DNA of 64,000 bases. Origin: Holothuria scabra (Eukaryota > Echinodermata > Holothuroidea > Aspidochirotida > Holothuriidae). The DNA is taken from positions 4,478,284 to 4,542,283 of the forward strand of contig CM074190.1 of the NCBI GenBank assembly GCA_037179385.1. Direction: 5' to 3'. The position numbers and the translations under genes are program-made. The notes beneath the pieces were generated by a model that saw only the letters and a program-made list of their open reading frames with translations, was not told where the DNA came from and ran no database searches. This document shows positions 12,118 to 23,135 of this stretch, one piece after another; position 1 is the stretch's first letter, and each line of letters opens with the position of its first letter.

Positions 12118-13059
12118 AGTGGTACCAGGCTTGGGGTGATTACATCTCAATTTAATCGATTACAATTATGATTACTTCATAATATATGATTGGGATTACG
12201 ATTAAAATTACAGCTAAAATTGAAAGTAATTGTTTACGATTGCGATTAGGGCCTACATTGCAATGAAATCATGATTGCAATCGTGATTACATTTTATTTC
12301 CACATAAAAAATGTAGAAGGCAAAACAATCCAGTGCCCACAACTGGAAAAAAGGCCATGGACATTGCTCTAGAAAAGCCCAGACAGAACCAAGTCCTCCC
12401 AAAGTAGAGATTATTGAATCCATGCACTTCTCACTCATTTTAAGCTGGAACATCCCAGAAAGTTGGGCTGTGAACGTTTAGCAAAATAACTAAGCGTTTA
12501 ACCGCAAAAATTTGTGATCTTTTAGCGATTAATCCCCATTACCTTATCACAAAAAAATAATTTCAGTATGTAGTAATTGATACTAAATGTAATGCAGAAA
12601 TTATAACAGTTGTTATCTTGCATGGTAATAAAATCAGATTATTCTGAAACTTTGAAGCCTACAAGGTTCAAATATACCCAAAATGTTCCATTCAACCAAA
12701 ACCAGTGATCATCAGAGCATACAAATGGAAAAAAAAACTGTTCAAAAAGCTGGTTTTGCGATTAATCGCTTGTACCTTTGTACTACACGTTTGTTCCACA
12801 TGTGATCGTTTAGCGATTAATCCCTACACGTTCACAGCCCTACAAGAAAGAGGGACAATTAAATTTTGTCATTCCAACAGAAGAACCAAGAACTAAAAAA
12901 ATTGTTTAGTAACTTTACTTCTTTGTTCAATTCAACTTCAGTGTAATCAGAAATGAAATCACGATTGCTATTACTTTGCCATTGTAATCGATTACAATTG
13001 CAATTACTTTGAGATTTTCACAAAAGTAATCGATGGCGCCCCTTACCGAAATAAATAGC

Positions 13060-13440
13060 CTTCGAACACCCTTCAGATACCCTTCAAAACAGCATTCAAA
13101 TGCTAAATGGAATGGAGTGCTAAAACGCAATTGAATGTATGTGAACACCCTTCAAAATACCCTTCGAATGCTATATACCCTTCGAATACCCTTCCCCATG
13201 GACGAATTATGCAAATGAGTTTTGAATGTGAAGGCTAAAATGAATGCTATTCTGAAGACTATTGAATGCTATTCCGAATGCTATCAAATGCTATTCCGAA
13301 TGCTATTGAATGCTATTCCGAATGCTATTGAATGCTATTCCGAAGGCAATCGAATGCTATTCTGAATGCCATTTACACCAGATGAAGACTATTGAATGTT
13401 GTATCAAATGCTATTAAATGCTATATGCTGAATTAGATGT
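13060..13440. repeat. GAATGCTATT short-period array (left subterminal)
   Basis: Irregular repetition of GAATGCTATTGAATGCTATT with variants TCCGAATGCTAT and TACCCTTCGAA, period about 10-13 bp. Its inverted counterpart lies at 15215-15400, consistent with subterminal transposase-binding repeats (inference). Confidence 0.75.
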
Positions 13441-13479
13441 TACACCAAATTTAATTTTAAATAGTAAATGGCTTGTCAC

Positions 13480-13665
13480 TATGGTCTAGTAATAATAGGC
13501 AGAAGAACCAGGTTGAACAATTCCCAGGTCGAGTCAGACCAAAGACTGTACACAAGTAACCTGCTGCCCATGACGCTAAGGAGTAGGGAAAACAACCGAG
13601 TTTCCCACAACCGTTATAATGTCATTAAAACCTTTAGATTGATTTGAAACTTCATTGCAATCCAC
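13480..13665 (+). repeat. tRNA-derived SINE remnant
   Basis: GTTGAACAATTCCCAGGTCG, then AGTCAGACCAAAGACTGTAC and AAGGAGTAGGGAAAACAA, parallel the copy at 299-503. The 3' core is eroded. It lies within the nested element. Confidence 0.55.
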
Positions 13666-14270
13666 CTGCTGTGGTCCTTGTTACGGAAGTACTGTAGGTA
13701 GGGGCATAGGCTAAAAGGAAGCAAAATGAATGGAAGGTCAAATCGTGCACTATTTGTTCAGTAATGAAGTTAATTAAATCACAATATTACACAAACAAAG
13801 GCTAAATTTTAACTTGATGACAGCTGTAAAGGATATTCTGTGTACTGTCAGGCACATACTATATACGCACTGCATGAAAACCAAAATTGAGACATGACCA
13901 GTTGGTGCTGGCAGCTGGCCCAACCTAAACGAGTGGGAAAGAAACTGAGACTTGAACCTTATCTAAAGCTAAATTTATTTAAAAAATAAATTTATAAACT
14001 GCAACCATGCAACTTTGAAAAAAAAACTGAATTTATGCATTGAAACAGTATCTTTGACCCTTTTAAAGTTTAATAAGCAAGATGATGACACTTGTTGACA
14101 TCTACACATGTTAATATCTGTAATCTGTTTACATAATTCACACTGCTCATTTGAAGTCAGCTGGCTTGCTGGGGGCGCAGTTCCAGTACAGATAACAGTA
14201 CTATATGTACAGAACTGAAAAATATAAGGCCCAATTCTCCCACTCCAAAATCCAAACAGTACAAAGTACC

Positions 14271-14526
14271 TTAAAGTTCAAGAGCAGTCACAGTCGCCCT
14301 AAAATTATTTTGAAACAGCTACTACGTTTTGCTATTTTTCTGTCATTTTTCTTCAAAGAAACTTTTAAGATATTTTAAGGCTGAAACATTAAACATTCAC
14401 AGTAAACCAGAGTATTACTACTTGTAAATTTCAGTGAAAAACACATTGTCACATGATTATCAAGAGCCATAACAATTTTGATTATCCCAGCTTGTTCAAA
14501 TTGGGGTGACTGCATTTGCCCTTTAA
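14271..14526. mobile_element. TTAA-ended MITE inside the nested element
   Basis: Starts TTAAAGTTCAAGAGCAGTCA and ends with GGGGTGACTGCATTTGCC followed by CTTTAA. The ends are imperfect inverted repeats about 30 bp long, with TTAA at both borders (14271-14274 and 14523-14526). Related copies are at 32659-32914 and 35467-35722. Confidence 0.7.
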
Positions 14527-15701
14527 GTTTTTTTTGTTTTTTTTTTGCCCTAGTATTCCATGCCCACAGAAGTCTGAGCATATGAATATATACTAAGTTT
14601 ATGACTAGAACTAAGCAGTGCATTCATGCAGCAGTGTCCTATATGTGCATTAATTCCAATAGGGCATGCATAGGTTCAAAGATATATTCAATTATTAATT
14701 TGTCCAACTGTACACTACACTTCTAGTTGCAATGTATGCTAAACCACTAGCTAGTGGCAATTACCTGTAGTAGTTGCATGCAAAGTGTGTGACTGCTCTA
14801 CTACACACATGGTAGGGGGAAGACCTACACTATAGCACACTGTCCATACAGCTTACAAAATAAAAGAAGTAAATGCTATCATCTGAAGGTTAATTCTCTC
14901 CATAAGATTCTCTAAATGTTACTGACTCACAATATACTGATAGGGTGGAAGGATTATTGTTAAACAATTACTCACCTTTTACCAAGCAAACAGAAACTGT
15001 TCTCACAAACTATAATGTACAGTATTCTGCCACAGCTAGCTCTTCAAAATGGCAGCACAACTGAATTCAAACTGAGTTTCCTAAAGGTGCACAACCAATT
15101 ACAAAAGGGCTCATATGACTTTTTTCTTGTTTATCAATCCATTTGATTGGCTGGTTGCAGCTGTGGCATTCATCAAATTCCAAAATAAATATTTGACCTC
15201 CAAACTGATCATGTGAATGCTAGAGATTGGGTTGAAGGGTATTTCGAATGCTATAGCTTTCAGATAGCATTCAAAATAGCATTCAATAGTCTTCAAAAGT
15301 TTGCAGCGAATGCTATACTAAGTGTGAATGGTATCGAATGCTAAAATATCAGTTTTATACCATTCGAATGGTATTTGAATGGTATTTGAAGACTATAATA
15401 GCCTTCATATTTGGTAAGGGCGCGATTACAACTACTTCGAAATGTGTAATCGATTGCAATCGATTACGATTACTGATTACGATTACCCCAAGCCTGAGTG
15501 GTACACTGTATTTTTTGAACTAAGAGTGAAGTTACTAAGACTGGACCATATAATCGATTGGTATTTTTTGTAAAACGTAATGATTTACTTCTTTTTGGTT
15601 TGGTCTAGGCCTAACAGAAGTTCAGGTAAGATTATTATAGTCACTGAACGTGACCATATAATCTGCTCCTTCTAGTCACTTCTTACTATGGAGGGGCCTA
15701 A

Positions 15702-16263
15702 GTAAAAGTCCAGTTCTCTCACCCTAAACAGTACCAATTTTCCTTACCTTCTAACTAAAGCCATACTGGAAAGTAGGGCCTTTCACAGAACGATCTTTGG
15801 CATACGGATTGTACCCCAACAAATTTGGCATACAGCGTACCAGGCAGCTACTGTGCAGGGAAAACTACAACAGTTGGCATACAATTGCAACAATTGGTGT
15901 GGCATATATTTCCAAACACCTTTACCTTGGTGTGATTCTTTGGCGTCTGGCAAATGTACTTTCCGGTGTGGTACTAAAGCCCCTCACACAATTGTCTGAA
16001 ATTCCTCCACTTCCAGATACAATCTCAGTTTATTGCTTCAAGGTGAGTATAGAAAAACTCATCTATATAATCAAAGCACTCTCAGTACAGTTCATGCTGT
16101 GTAATATAAGCTTTGGTACTCTCTATTGTTTGAATTAGCTGTCAATGAAAGAGCTGATCCAATTGAGAATTTCTGTACCCTCATACCAAAATTGTAGTTT
16201 GGGTGAGAGGTGAGAAGGTTAGGAGAATTGGTACTGTTTGGGGTGAGAAAACTGGGCCTCTAA
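15702..16263. mobile_element. TTAA-ended MITE (family 3), rearranged copy
   Basis: An inverted copy of the 18535-18834 element: CCAGTTCTCTCACCCTAAAC at its left and CCCTCATACCAAAATTGTAG near its right. It is interrupted by the hAT-like MITE at 15762-15972. The right terminus continues into a second version of the other end (GGTTAGGAGAATTGGTACTG), so it is a chimera of two copies or a terminus exchange. Confidence 0.7.
15762..15972. mobile_element. hAT-like MITE, family 1, copy B
   Basis: A 211-bp element with ends CATACTGGAAAGTA and (reverse complement) ACCACACCGGAAAGTA, flanked by a perfect 8-bp duplication ACTAAAGC (15754-15761 and 15973-15980). The related repeat at 18535-18834 carries the uninterrupted target sequence, which gives a paralogous empty site. 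Confidence 0.88.
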
Positions 16264-17364
16264 ATGAAAAATCATCCATAATGATAACCAAAAACATGAA
16301 AAATATATTCTGAGCAACTGCAAAATTAGAAGGATTGTTTACACTACTTTGTAAACTCAACATTGAGGAAAGTCCATAAAAGCAAATAGGAAATATTCTA
16401 CCTAAAAATTAGGGATTACTAAAGATAGCTTATATTCAGTATAGATGTGGCACCAAGTATGGTACAATTTTGCACCTTGCCTCTCAAAGTGAGCAGAAAT
16501 TCTCCAAAGGGGAGGTGGACACTCGTCCCACAGGACAGCCGATCAGAGGATGCCACCTGGAAAAAATCGGGACCTGTGGAGAATGTTCACTGAGGGTGTC
16601 TGATGAATTTTTGTTTAACAATGTGGAATTATCAAGAAGCTGTTTTGTATTGATTTTAACTGATTTAATTTTGTTACTGATATATAAAGAACAACATGGA
16701 AACAGTAATATAAAAATAATATGAAAGTAGGCATTCTGGACAAAAACAATAAAATTATAACTGCTGATTCATTGTGATGTGATTGTGCTAATCAATATTG
16801 GCAATTGATGAGCAGTTGGGCTAATTATTTAAAATTTAAAATTTATTCCCTGAGGGTAATAATAATAATGATTAAGCATTAAAAAGTGTAAAATGTTAAA
16901 AAAAACATCTCAATGTGCTTTACAGAGAAGAAAGCAAAACGATTTACAAAAGAAAAAGAAGTCCCAGATTGCGTAGTTTGTCAGTCACGGACAGGAAGTT
17001 TGACCCATATTTTCAATTTTATCTTCTAAATTCACAATGAATGGGGGTGCAACCATGTGACAGTTTGGTTCAATTAATAGCATGCACTGCGTGGGCAAAG
17101 AATCACTAACCTGAAACAAGCATCAACTTCTCCAATATAACAGTAAGCTGAGTCAGGCATACCCTGTACGCTGAATTGGACAACACCAGCCAATATACTG
17201 TATGTTCATATCCAGCATACTGTGCAAAAATACCTGTATTTGTTTTGCCATTTCATGATACATGCAAACTTGCATAGAGTTGCTTTCAGATTGCCACTGA
17301 AAATCGTGGAGTACAATCAAGTAAATCATGGTATACCTTTGGCATGGGCAATGCACCCTGGTTA
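16264..17364. other. Mostly unannotated interval
   Basis: Contains an AT-rich stretch and a probable reverse-oriented LINE/SINE 3' end near 16850-16930 (AATAATAATAATG followed by ATCTCAATGTGCTTTACAG, like the L2-type terminus at 20.3 kb). Nothing else is recognised. Confidence 0.4.
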
Positions 17365-17462
17365 TTGGGTTAATTATTTGTTTTTATGATTTGGACTACA
17401 GGGCATATTTTTGGGGCCTTAGCCATCATTTGCCCTTTAACCTGGCATGTTATGTTGTATAC
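17365..17462 (+). repeat. LINE 3' end fragment
   Basis: ATGATTTGGACTACAGGGCA, TTTGCCCTTTAACC and GCATGTTATGTTGTAT parallel the 3' terminus of the LINE ending near 47850 (CTATAGGGCATCTTATGGGG, TTTGCCCTTAAAC, TTATGTTATGTTATA). It is a 3'-end relic with a TATGT-type tail. Confidence 0.5.
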
Positions 17463-17535
17463 CAGGGTTTCCCTCTAATGTGGTTGAAATATTCCATGTG
17501 AAAAGCTACTATGACATAACTTGAGAACTATCTAA

Positions 17536-18114
17536 AAGGCTTGGGGGGATTACATCTCAATTTAATCCATAAGGATTGCGATTACTTCATATTTTACGAT
17601 TGTGATTATGATTACAATTACAGCTAAAATTGAAAGAAATTGATTATGATTGCGATTACATTGCAATGTAATCATGATTGCAATCGTGATTACTTTTTCT
17701 TTCCACATAAACAATGTAGTAGGCAAACAATCCAGTGCCTACAACTGGTAAAAAAGGCCATGGACATTGCTCTAGATAAGCCGGGACAGAACCAAGTCCT
17801 CCCAAAGTAGAGATTATTGAACCCATGCACTTCTCACTCATTTTAAACTCAAAAATCCAAGAAAGAGGGACAATTTAATTTCGTCATTCCAACAGAAGAA
17901 CCAAGCACTGAAAAAAATGTTTCGTAACTATTTACTTCTTTGTTCAATTCAACTTCAATGTAATCAGAAATGAAACCACGATTGCGATTACTTTGCCATT
18001 GTAATCCATAACGATTGCAATTACTGTGCGATTTTCACAAAAGTAATCGATTGCAATTACAACTACTTCAAAATGTGTAATCGATTGCAATCGATTACGA
18101 TTATCCCAAGCCTG
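17536..18114. mobile_element. hAT-like element, family 2, copy B (uninterrupted)
   Basis: A 579-bp copy with ends AAGGCTTGGGG and CCCAAGCCTG, flanked by CTATCTAA (17528-17535) and CGATCTAC (18115-18122), a decayed 6/8 duplication. The interior matches the flanks of copy A, including CATGGACATTGCTCTAGA and CACTTCTCACTCATTTTAAA, and bridges the point where copy A is interrupted. Confidence 0.85.
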
Positions 18115-18122
18115 CGATCTAC

Positions 18123-18534
18123 TAAATGAATGAAGAATATCAGCATGCAGTCCCTTCAGTATGCCTGTATGCAACTATTGCTAGCCTTGCTAGGCTAGCT
18201 AATTTACACTCCCTTTGGAAGCTAGTGGGCATGAGGAAGACCGTTGCTTTAGAACTCTGTTTTAACCACATTACTTGGTGAATCAGGCATTGGGACAGGG
18301 ACCCTGGATTGGCATCAACTACCCATGCAGCTGGAAGTTACCCAAGCATAGGCAAAGTTGAGGAATCAGTTGTTTTGCTAAGGCCATCAATACTGGCAAA
18401 TCCTTATTTAAACTGTTGAATTTTAAGCTGGTAATTCCATTACTTACTTTTTGCCAAGCTGCCTTAGTATAAATGAGGTACAGTGTGTATGAAAAGGCAG
18501 GAAAGTCATGTCACACTATTGGTTGGGCAAGGTC
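18123..18534. other. Unannotated interval
   Basis: No coding, repeat or RNA feature recognised between the two flanking elements. Confidence 0.4.
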
Positions 18535-18834
18535 TTAAAGGGCAAAACCTCTCACCCCAAACTACAATTTTGGTATGAGGGTACCAAAATTCTCAATTGG
18601 CTCAGCTCTTTGATTGGCAGCTAATTCAAACAATGCATAGTACCAAAGCTTATTTTATGCAGCTCATGAATGGTACTGAGAGTGTTTTGAAATTGAGTCT
18701 TTCTATGCTCACCTTGAACCAATAAACTGAGATTGTATCTGGATGAGGATGAATTTCAGACAATTGTAGGAGGGGCTTCAGTAAGAAGGTTAGGAGAATT
18801 GGTACTGTTTAGGGTGAGAGAACTGGGCCTTTAA
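18535..18834. mobile_element. TTAA-ended MITE (family 3), complete copy
   Basis: A 300-bp element bordered by TTAA on both sides. Ends AGGGCAAAACCTCTCACCCC and (reverse complement) AGGCCCAGTTCTCTCACCC are imperfect inverted repeats. Family 3 also includes 15702-16263 and a fragment at 33815. A TTAA target suggests a piggyBac- or Kolobok-type mobiliser (inference). Confidence 0.78.
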
Positions 18835-19414
18835 GGGTACACTGAAGATATTTGGCATACATGATGTTCCAACTGGTATGGTCACCTAGCTGAAGCAAAC
18901 AATCCTTCTGCTCATTAGAAGGAAGCACATGGTTACAGAGAAATATTGAACAAAGGAAAGGAGGAAAGATACTTCATGTACTGTAAAACCACCTCAGACT
19001 GAGGTGAATAGACCACTGAAGAGAGATGAATAGACTGAGTAGTCTCATGTGAATAGGATCAGTTGGTGTCTATTCACTTGGGTTTGAATCTGGCTTACAT
19101 GAAGTTTATATCAAAAAGGACATCCCCGTCTGATAGATGTCAATGTCAAAATTGAATTTCCTTTAAGTAAATGAGTTTTATTAATTCCAGTGTTGTGTTA
19201 AACCATAATGTTGGTTAAAGGAAAGAAATGGGATGAAGCGGAAGTTATCACGAACGTAAGATGATCAAAAGACGATGATTAGTGTCAAAAAATAGGCACT
19301 CTTAACTAAAACAAGACAAAAATGCTCTTAATTCTTTTTATAAAAATGAACAGCTATATCAAATGTTTAAAAGGGAAATGCCCACAGTGCAGTGTGGTAG
19401 TGTCTTGTTTTATT
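18835..19414. other. Unannotated interval
   Basis: A short inverted pair around 18998-19080 (GAATAGACC and GTCTATTC) is visible. Otherwise nothing is supported. Confidence 0.35.
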
Positions 19415-21989
19415 GATTCCTTGCCGAAGGCAGGCAAGGAATCTATGCGATGGTGTGTGTGACGCCTGCTTGTAAATGTAAACACGATATCTCAAGAAGG
19501 GTAACTCTGAGAGATCTCAAACTTGGCATGTAGATTGCCCACATTGAGTAGAAGGTCCGTATTATTTTTGGTGGAGGTCAAAGGTCATTTGGGGTCACCA
19601 GAGGTAAACAGGTCAAAACCTTGTAAACACTGTATCTCAAGAAGGGTAACTGTGAGGGCTCTTATACATAGCATGTGGATTGTCCATGTTAAGTAGATGA
19701 TCCCTATTGTTTTTGGTGGAGGTCAAAGGTCATCTGGGGTCACCAGAGGTCAAAACATCAAAACTTTGTAAACAGTGTATCTCAAGAAGGGTAACTGTGA
19801 GGGATCTCATACTTAGCATGTGGATTGTCCATATTGAGTAGATGATCTTTATTGTTTTTACTGGAGGTCAAAGGTCATTTAGGGTCATCAGAGGTTAAAC
19901 CTTTCACATACTATATCTCAAAAAGGGTAACTGTTACAGTTAATATTCATTAGTGCATAGGGTGAAGTTTTGAATGGCATGGGTAATGTAAGATGCATTT
20001 GGTAAGCTTTTGGAATCCACTTCATTATGTAAATGATCAAGTTGGGTAATTTCAAAATAAGTACTGAAGCAATCTCATTGTATAAAGAATGTCTAAAGTG
20101 CATAAAAGTGCATTTGGTACAGTATTTATGTTGATTTTGGTTTTAAGTTTTGCCCTATAATGTGCCATTATTAATACACATCAGAGTAAGTGGGTAGAAC
20201 AAAATCTGAAAAAGTTAAAAAGGAAAAAAACTGTTCATCAGGCTGACATGTTAGTTAATTTATCTTTGTCATAGGTATGCTGATTCTGCCATAAGTATCT
20301 CGGCCTATAGATTTTCATGAAATATAATAATAATAATAATAATATAACAGTTCTTATATAGCGCCTTACACAAGAAGTCTCAAAGCGCTAAAACTATACA
20401 ACATGCGGTCAATAAGACAAAGTAAACAAATGAGTTTTCAAGTTAGTTTTAAATTGTCCAACAGTGGAAGAGTTCTTGACAAAAGATGGAAGGTCATTCC
20501 ACAGTTTCGCAGATACTGTTGAAAAAGCACGATCACCATAAGAATGGGTAACAGATGACGGCACATTTAAAAGAGATTGAGTTAAACAAAGGCTGTATGA
20601 GGGTTATTTGGGGACATAGGCTGAACATATTGGAGAAAGCTTCCATGCCCACCAAGCAGAGGAATTGTTCTGTGGGGAACTTCATAAGTGTAAACTTTGA
20701 ACAGATCAAGTGCTCTGTATGATGCCCAAAATTTAATTAGAACATACAAGCATTGTTTCTTCCATAACCCTAAAGAAAAAATGAAGATAACATTACATTT
20801 AGTATCAAAGATTGTTAAAAGTTACAGACAAACCTTGTGCCCCTGTCCTCATAAGGACATGGAAGTGGGAACTAGATAATTAAATACACCACGGGTAATT
20901 AGTTTTATAAAAAGAACTAAATAACTGATCATTTGGATCAAATACCCCTGAGCATGCTTGAACTGAGATTGCCTAATTGAATGAATCAAATTGTAACTGA
21001 CCCACCAGAGTCTGTGAAAATTGCTGGTCACTGTTATCTATAATACCTAATTCATCACATTTGACTGCCACAGTGTCCTGAGGAGTTTTCTTATTGAATC
21101 ATACAGCTCAATGGCTTTAACCATTTCCTACCTGTCTGGAGATAGTGTCTGACACTTATTTAGCCCTCTCAGTAAGGCTTGTTTTCAGAAAGTACTGTAG
21201 TTCATGTAATCAAAACTAGCAAATAGTATCTACTGTGTATCAAATAAAAGACACTTGACTTGTACTCTGTTATGTGGTGTTCTTACAAGCAGACAATTTA
21301 AGGCAAATTGCAAATCTTGTTAATTTCTGGATTATTAGGGTTCCCATTTTTTGTTAATTTTCAAGGATATCATAGTCATTGGGAAGGGCATTACACCAAA
21401 AAAACAAATACAAAAGGACTCCCACTAATAGTCAAGGTTACACCTTTCTGTTGAGATGTCTCTACTGTATGTTCCAATTTATGGATGACTGTTAGGATTA
21501 GGGCTTGTTGTAACACTAACCTCAATGCAGTCAACTTTTTGGATCATAGAGACATCATTATATAGAGAGCTATCCTCAATACCCAAAATTTTGATTTAAA
21601 GGAGCATGTTTCAAAAATATCTCTTTATCAACTTTATAGACAACATAGTTTACCAGCATCATAACTGCTGGGAGATTTCTCTTGTTTGTGGAGGTCAAAG
21701 GTTGGGGTCAGAAAAGGGCAAAACCTTGAAGACATTACATTTTATGTGGTTATTGAACTGTGGAGGGATCTCATACTCAGTTTGTGAATTGCTCATATTT
21801 GGCATGTTGATGGTCTTTTTTGGTATTTGCTCCGTATTGTTTTAAGTGGGTGTGAAAGGTCATTTTGGGTCACATGATCTCAAAAGGTTTTGACCTTACT
21901 AGTATACCTCAGTATTTGTGAGGGATCTCATACTTGTCATGTGGGCATCCATGTTCATTATTACAATATATATCATACGGCAAGGAATC
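19415..21989 (+). mobile_element. Satellite-bearing element A (hairpin head, array, inverted tail)
   Basis: The head is a perfect hairpin, GATTCCTTGCC / GGCAAGGAATC with a 7-nt loop (19415-19443). Then come a short TG run and tandem units of about 145-155 bp with CACGATATCTCAAGAAGGGT and AGGTCAAAGGTCATTTGGGG (19480-19935). More diverged units lie at 21640-21960. The tail GGCAAGGAATC (21979-21989) is the exact inverse of the head's outer arm, so the whole may be one 2.6-kb TIR element that was later invaded by an L2 fragment. No transposase seen. Confidence 0.6.
20325..20610 (-). pseudogene. L2-type LINE, 3' fragment
   Basis: On the minus strand the reading SYGDRAFSTVSAKLWNDLPS and VGQFKTNLKTHLF is the typical extreme C-terminus of L2/CR1 reverse transcriptases. 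It is followed by a GCGCTTTGAGAC / GGCGCTATATAAG terminus and an ATT-repeat tail (20324-20345). The same terminus ends the L2 copy at 47.6 kb. It is heavily 5' truncated and sits inside element A. Confidence 0.8.
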
Positions 21990-22289
21990 ACTAAGCCTTT
22001 TGGCTTTCTAGTGATTGGCCCACTTGAGAGTCATGTGACAATATCTTTCTCTCTAATTCATGAAATTGAGGAGGGTAACTCATTGATATACTTTGTATAG
22101 ACTACACTGTTTGATTTTGTGTAAGGGGGAAATGCAGTCACCCCAACTTAAATTTAGGTATACTGCACTGTTTCTTGATGGCTTTTGAGAGTCATGGGAA
22201 AACACATAGACCTACAGATACCTCTTCAAATTAGTAAAAGTTACTATGAGTTACTGCTTGGTTCTCCTTGCAGTATTACTGTTCTGTCC

Positions 22290-23135
22290 GGTTACCGGTC
22301 ATTTTGCCCCCTTGCCAGTTTGCCCCCAACCAGTTCGCCCGGTCGTTTCGCCCCCTTGCCAGTTCGCCCCGTAGTGGAAGTCGTTTCGCCCCCAAAGAGG
22401 AGGTCGTTTCGCCCCCAAATACTTATGAGTATGACATCGAATATTACTGACCTTTATTTTGTAGTTGTCATAACAGAAATTTCAAAAAAGTTACGACAGT
22501 TGGCAAGAATGTGACAAAAACCAAGTCAAGTAAGGGTAGGCGGTGAGTTACCTGATGCACCAACCAGTTATGTGTAAGTTGACCTGGTATTCTCTTGCAC
22601 ATCCAAAATTAAGTTTCACAAGCAAGTTTAGCATTTTTTAAAACCATTTTCAATTTTTGGGCCATTTGTTGGAAGTTATAAATAGAACCAAACAAAACAG
22701 TCACAAAATATGATGTGAAAACTTTTACACAAAGAAGCACACGAACGATGTAGTAACGATAACGCAGATAGGAAGCGTACATCAGTACTATCAATCATAA
22801 TCAACACAATTAACACTCAACAATTGCGCACAAGCGTACAGTAACGCTATGAGCTAGTACAAATGAACAACTTGTTTCACCTTTAGAAATGAACTCAATC
22901 TCATCCTGAAAGAGAATTTAATGAGAAACTTCACTTTGTGGACATCGTTTGTTCTAAAACATTCACTTGTTTTAAAGGGACCTGCTTCAGAAAGATTAGG
23001 GGGCGAACGGGTAGGTCTTTGGGGGCAAACTGGCAGGTCTTAGGGGGCGAACTGGTTTATGCTTGGGGCGAACTGGTATTTAGGGGGCGAACTGGTTGGG
23101 GGCGAACTGGCAAGGGGGCGAAACGACCGGCTACC
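22290..23135. mobile_element. GC-rich inverted-repeat element with CCAGTTCGCCCCC arrays
   Basis: The left terminus GGTTACCGGTCATTTTGCCC and the right terminus (reverse complement GGTAGCCGGTCGTTTCGCCC) are inverted repeats. Each continues into several 13-16-bp units of CCAGTTCGCCCCC (left 22300-22425, right 22990-23130 in inverse orientation). The 550-bp centre is AT-rich and noncoding. No target duplication could be read. It is likely a non-autonomous DNA transposon. Confidence 0.75.

Larger units (their letters stand above)
13035..15422. mobile_element. DNA element nested in the hAT-like element
   Basis: The boundaries are set by comparison with uninterrupted copy B: host sequence stops at GTAATCGAT and resumes at GATTACAACTAC. 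The ends GCGCCCCTTACCGAAAT and (reverse complement) GCGCCCTTACCAAAT are inverted repeats. Subterminal arrays of GAATGCTATTC-type words occupy 13060-13440 and, inverted, 15215-15400. CGAT on both sides may be a 4-bp duplication, but the ancestral site is ambiguous. The interior holds a SINE remnant and a MITE. No transposase was recognised. Confidence 0.75.
12126..15496. mobile_element. hAT-like element, family 2, copy A (interrupted)
   Basis: Perfect 11-bp terminal inverted repeats CAGGCTTGGGG / CCCCAAGCCTG are flanked by a perfect 8-bp duplication AGTGGTAC (12118-12125 and 15497-15504). The subterminal regions are rich in degenerate ATCGATTACAATTGCGATTA words on both arms. Copy B (17536-18114) shows the uninterrupted length is about 580 bp. 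Here the element is split by another element at 13035-15422. No transposase is present, so it is non-autonomous. The hAT assignment rests on the 8-bp duplication and CAGG ends. Confidence 0.88.
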
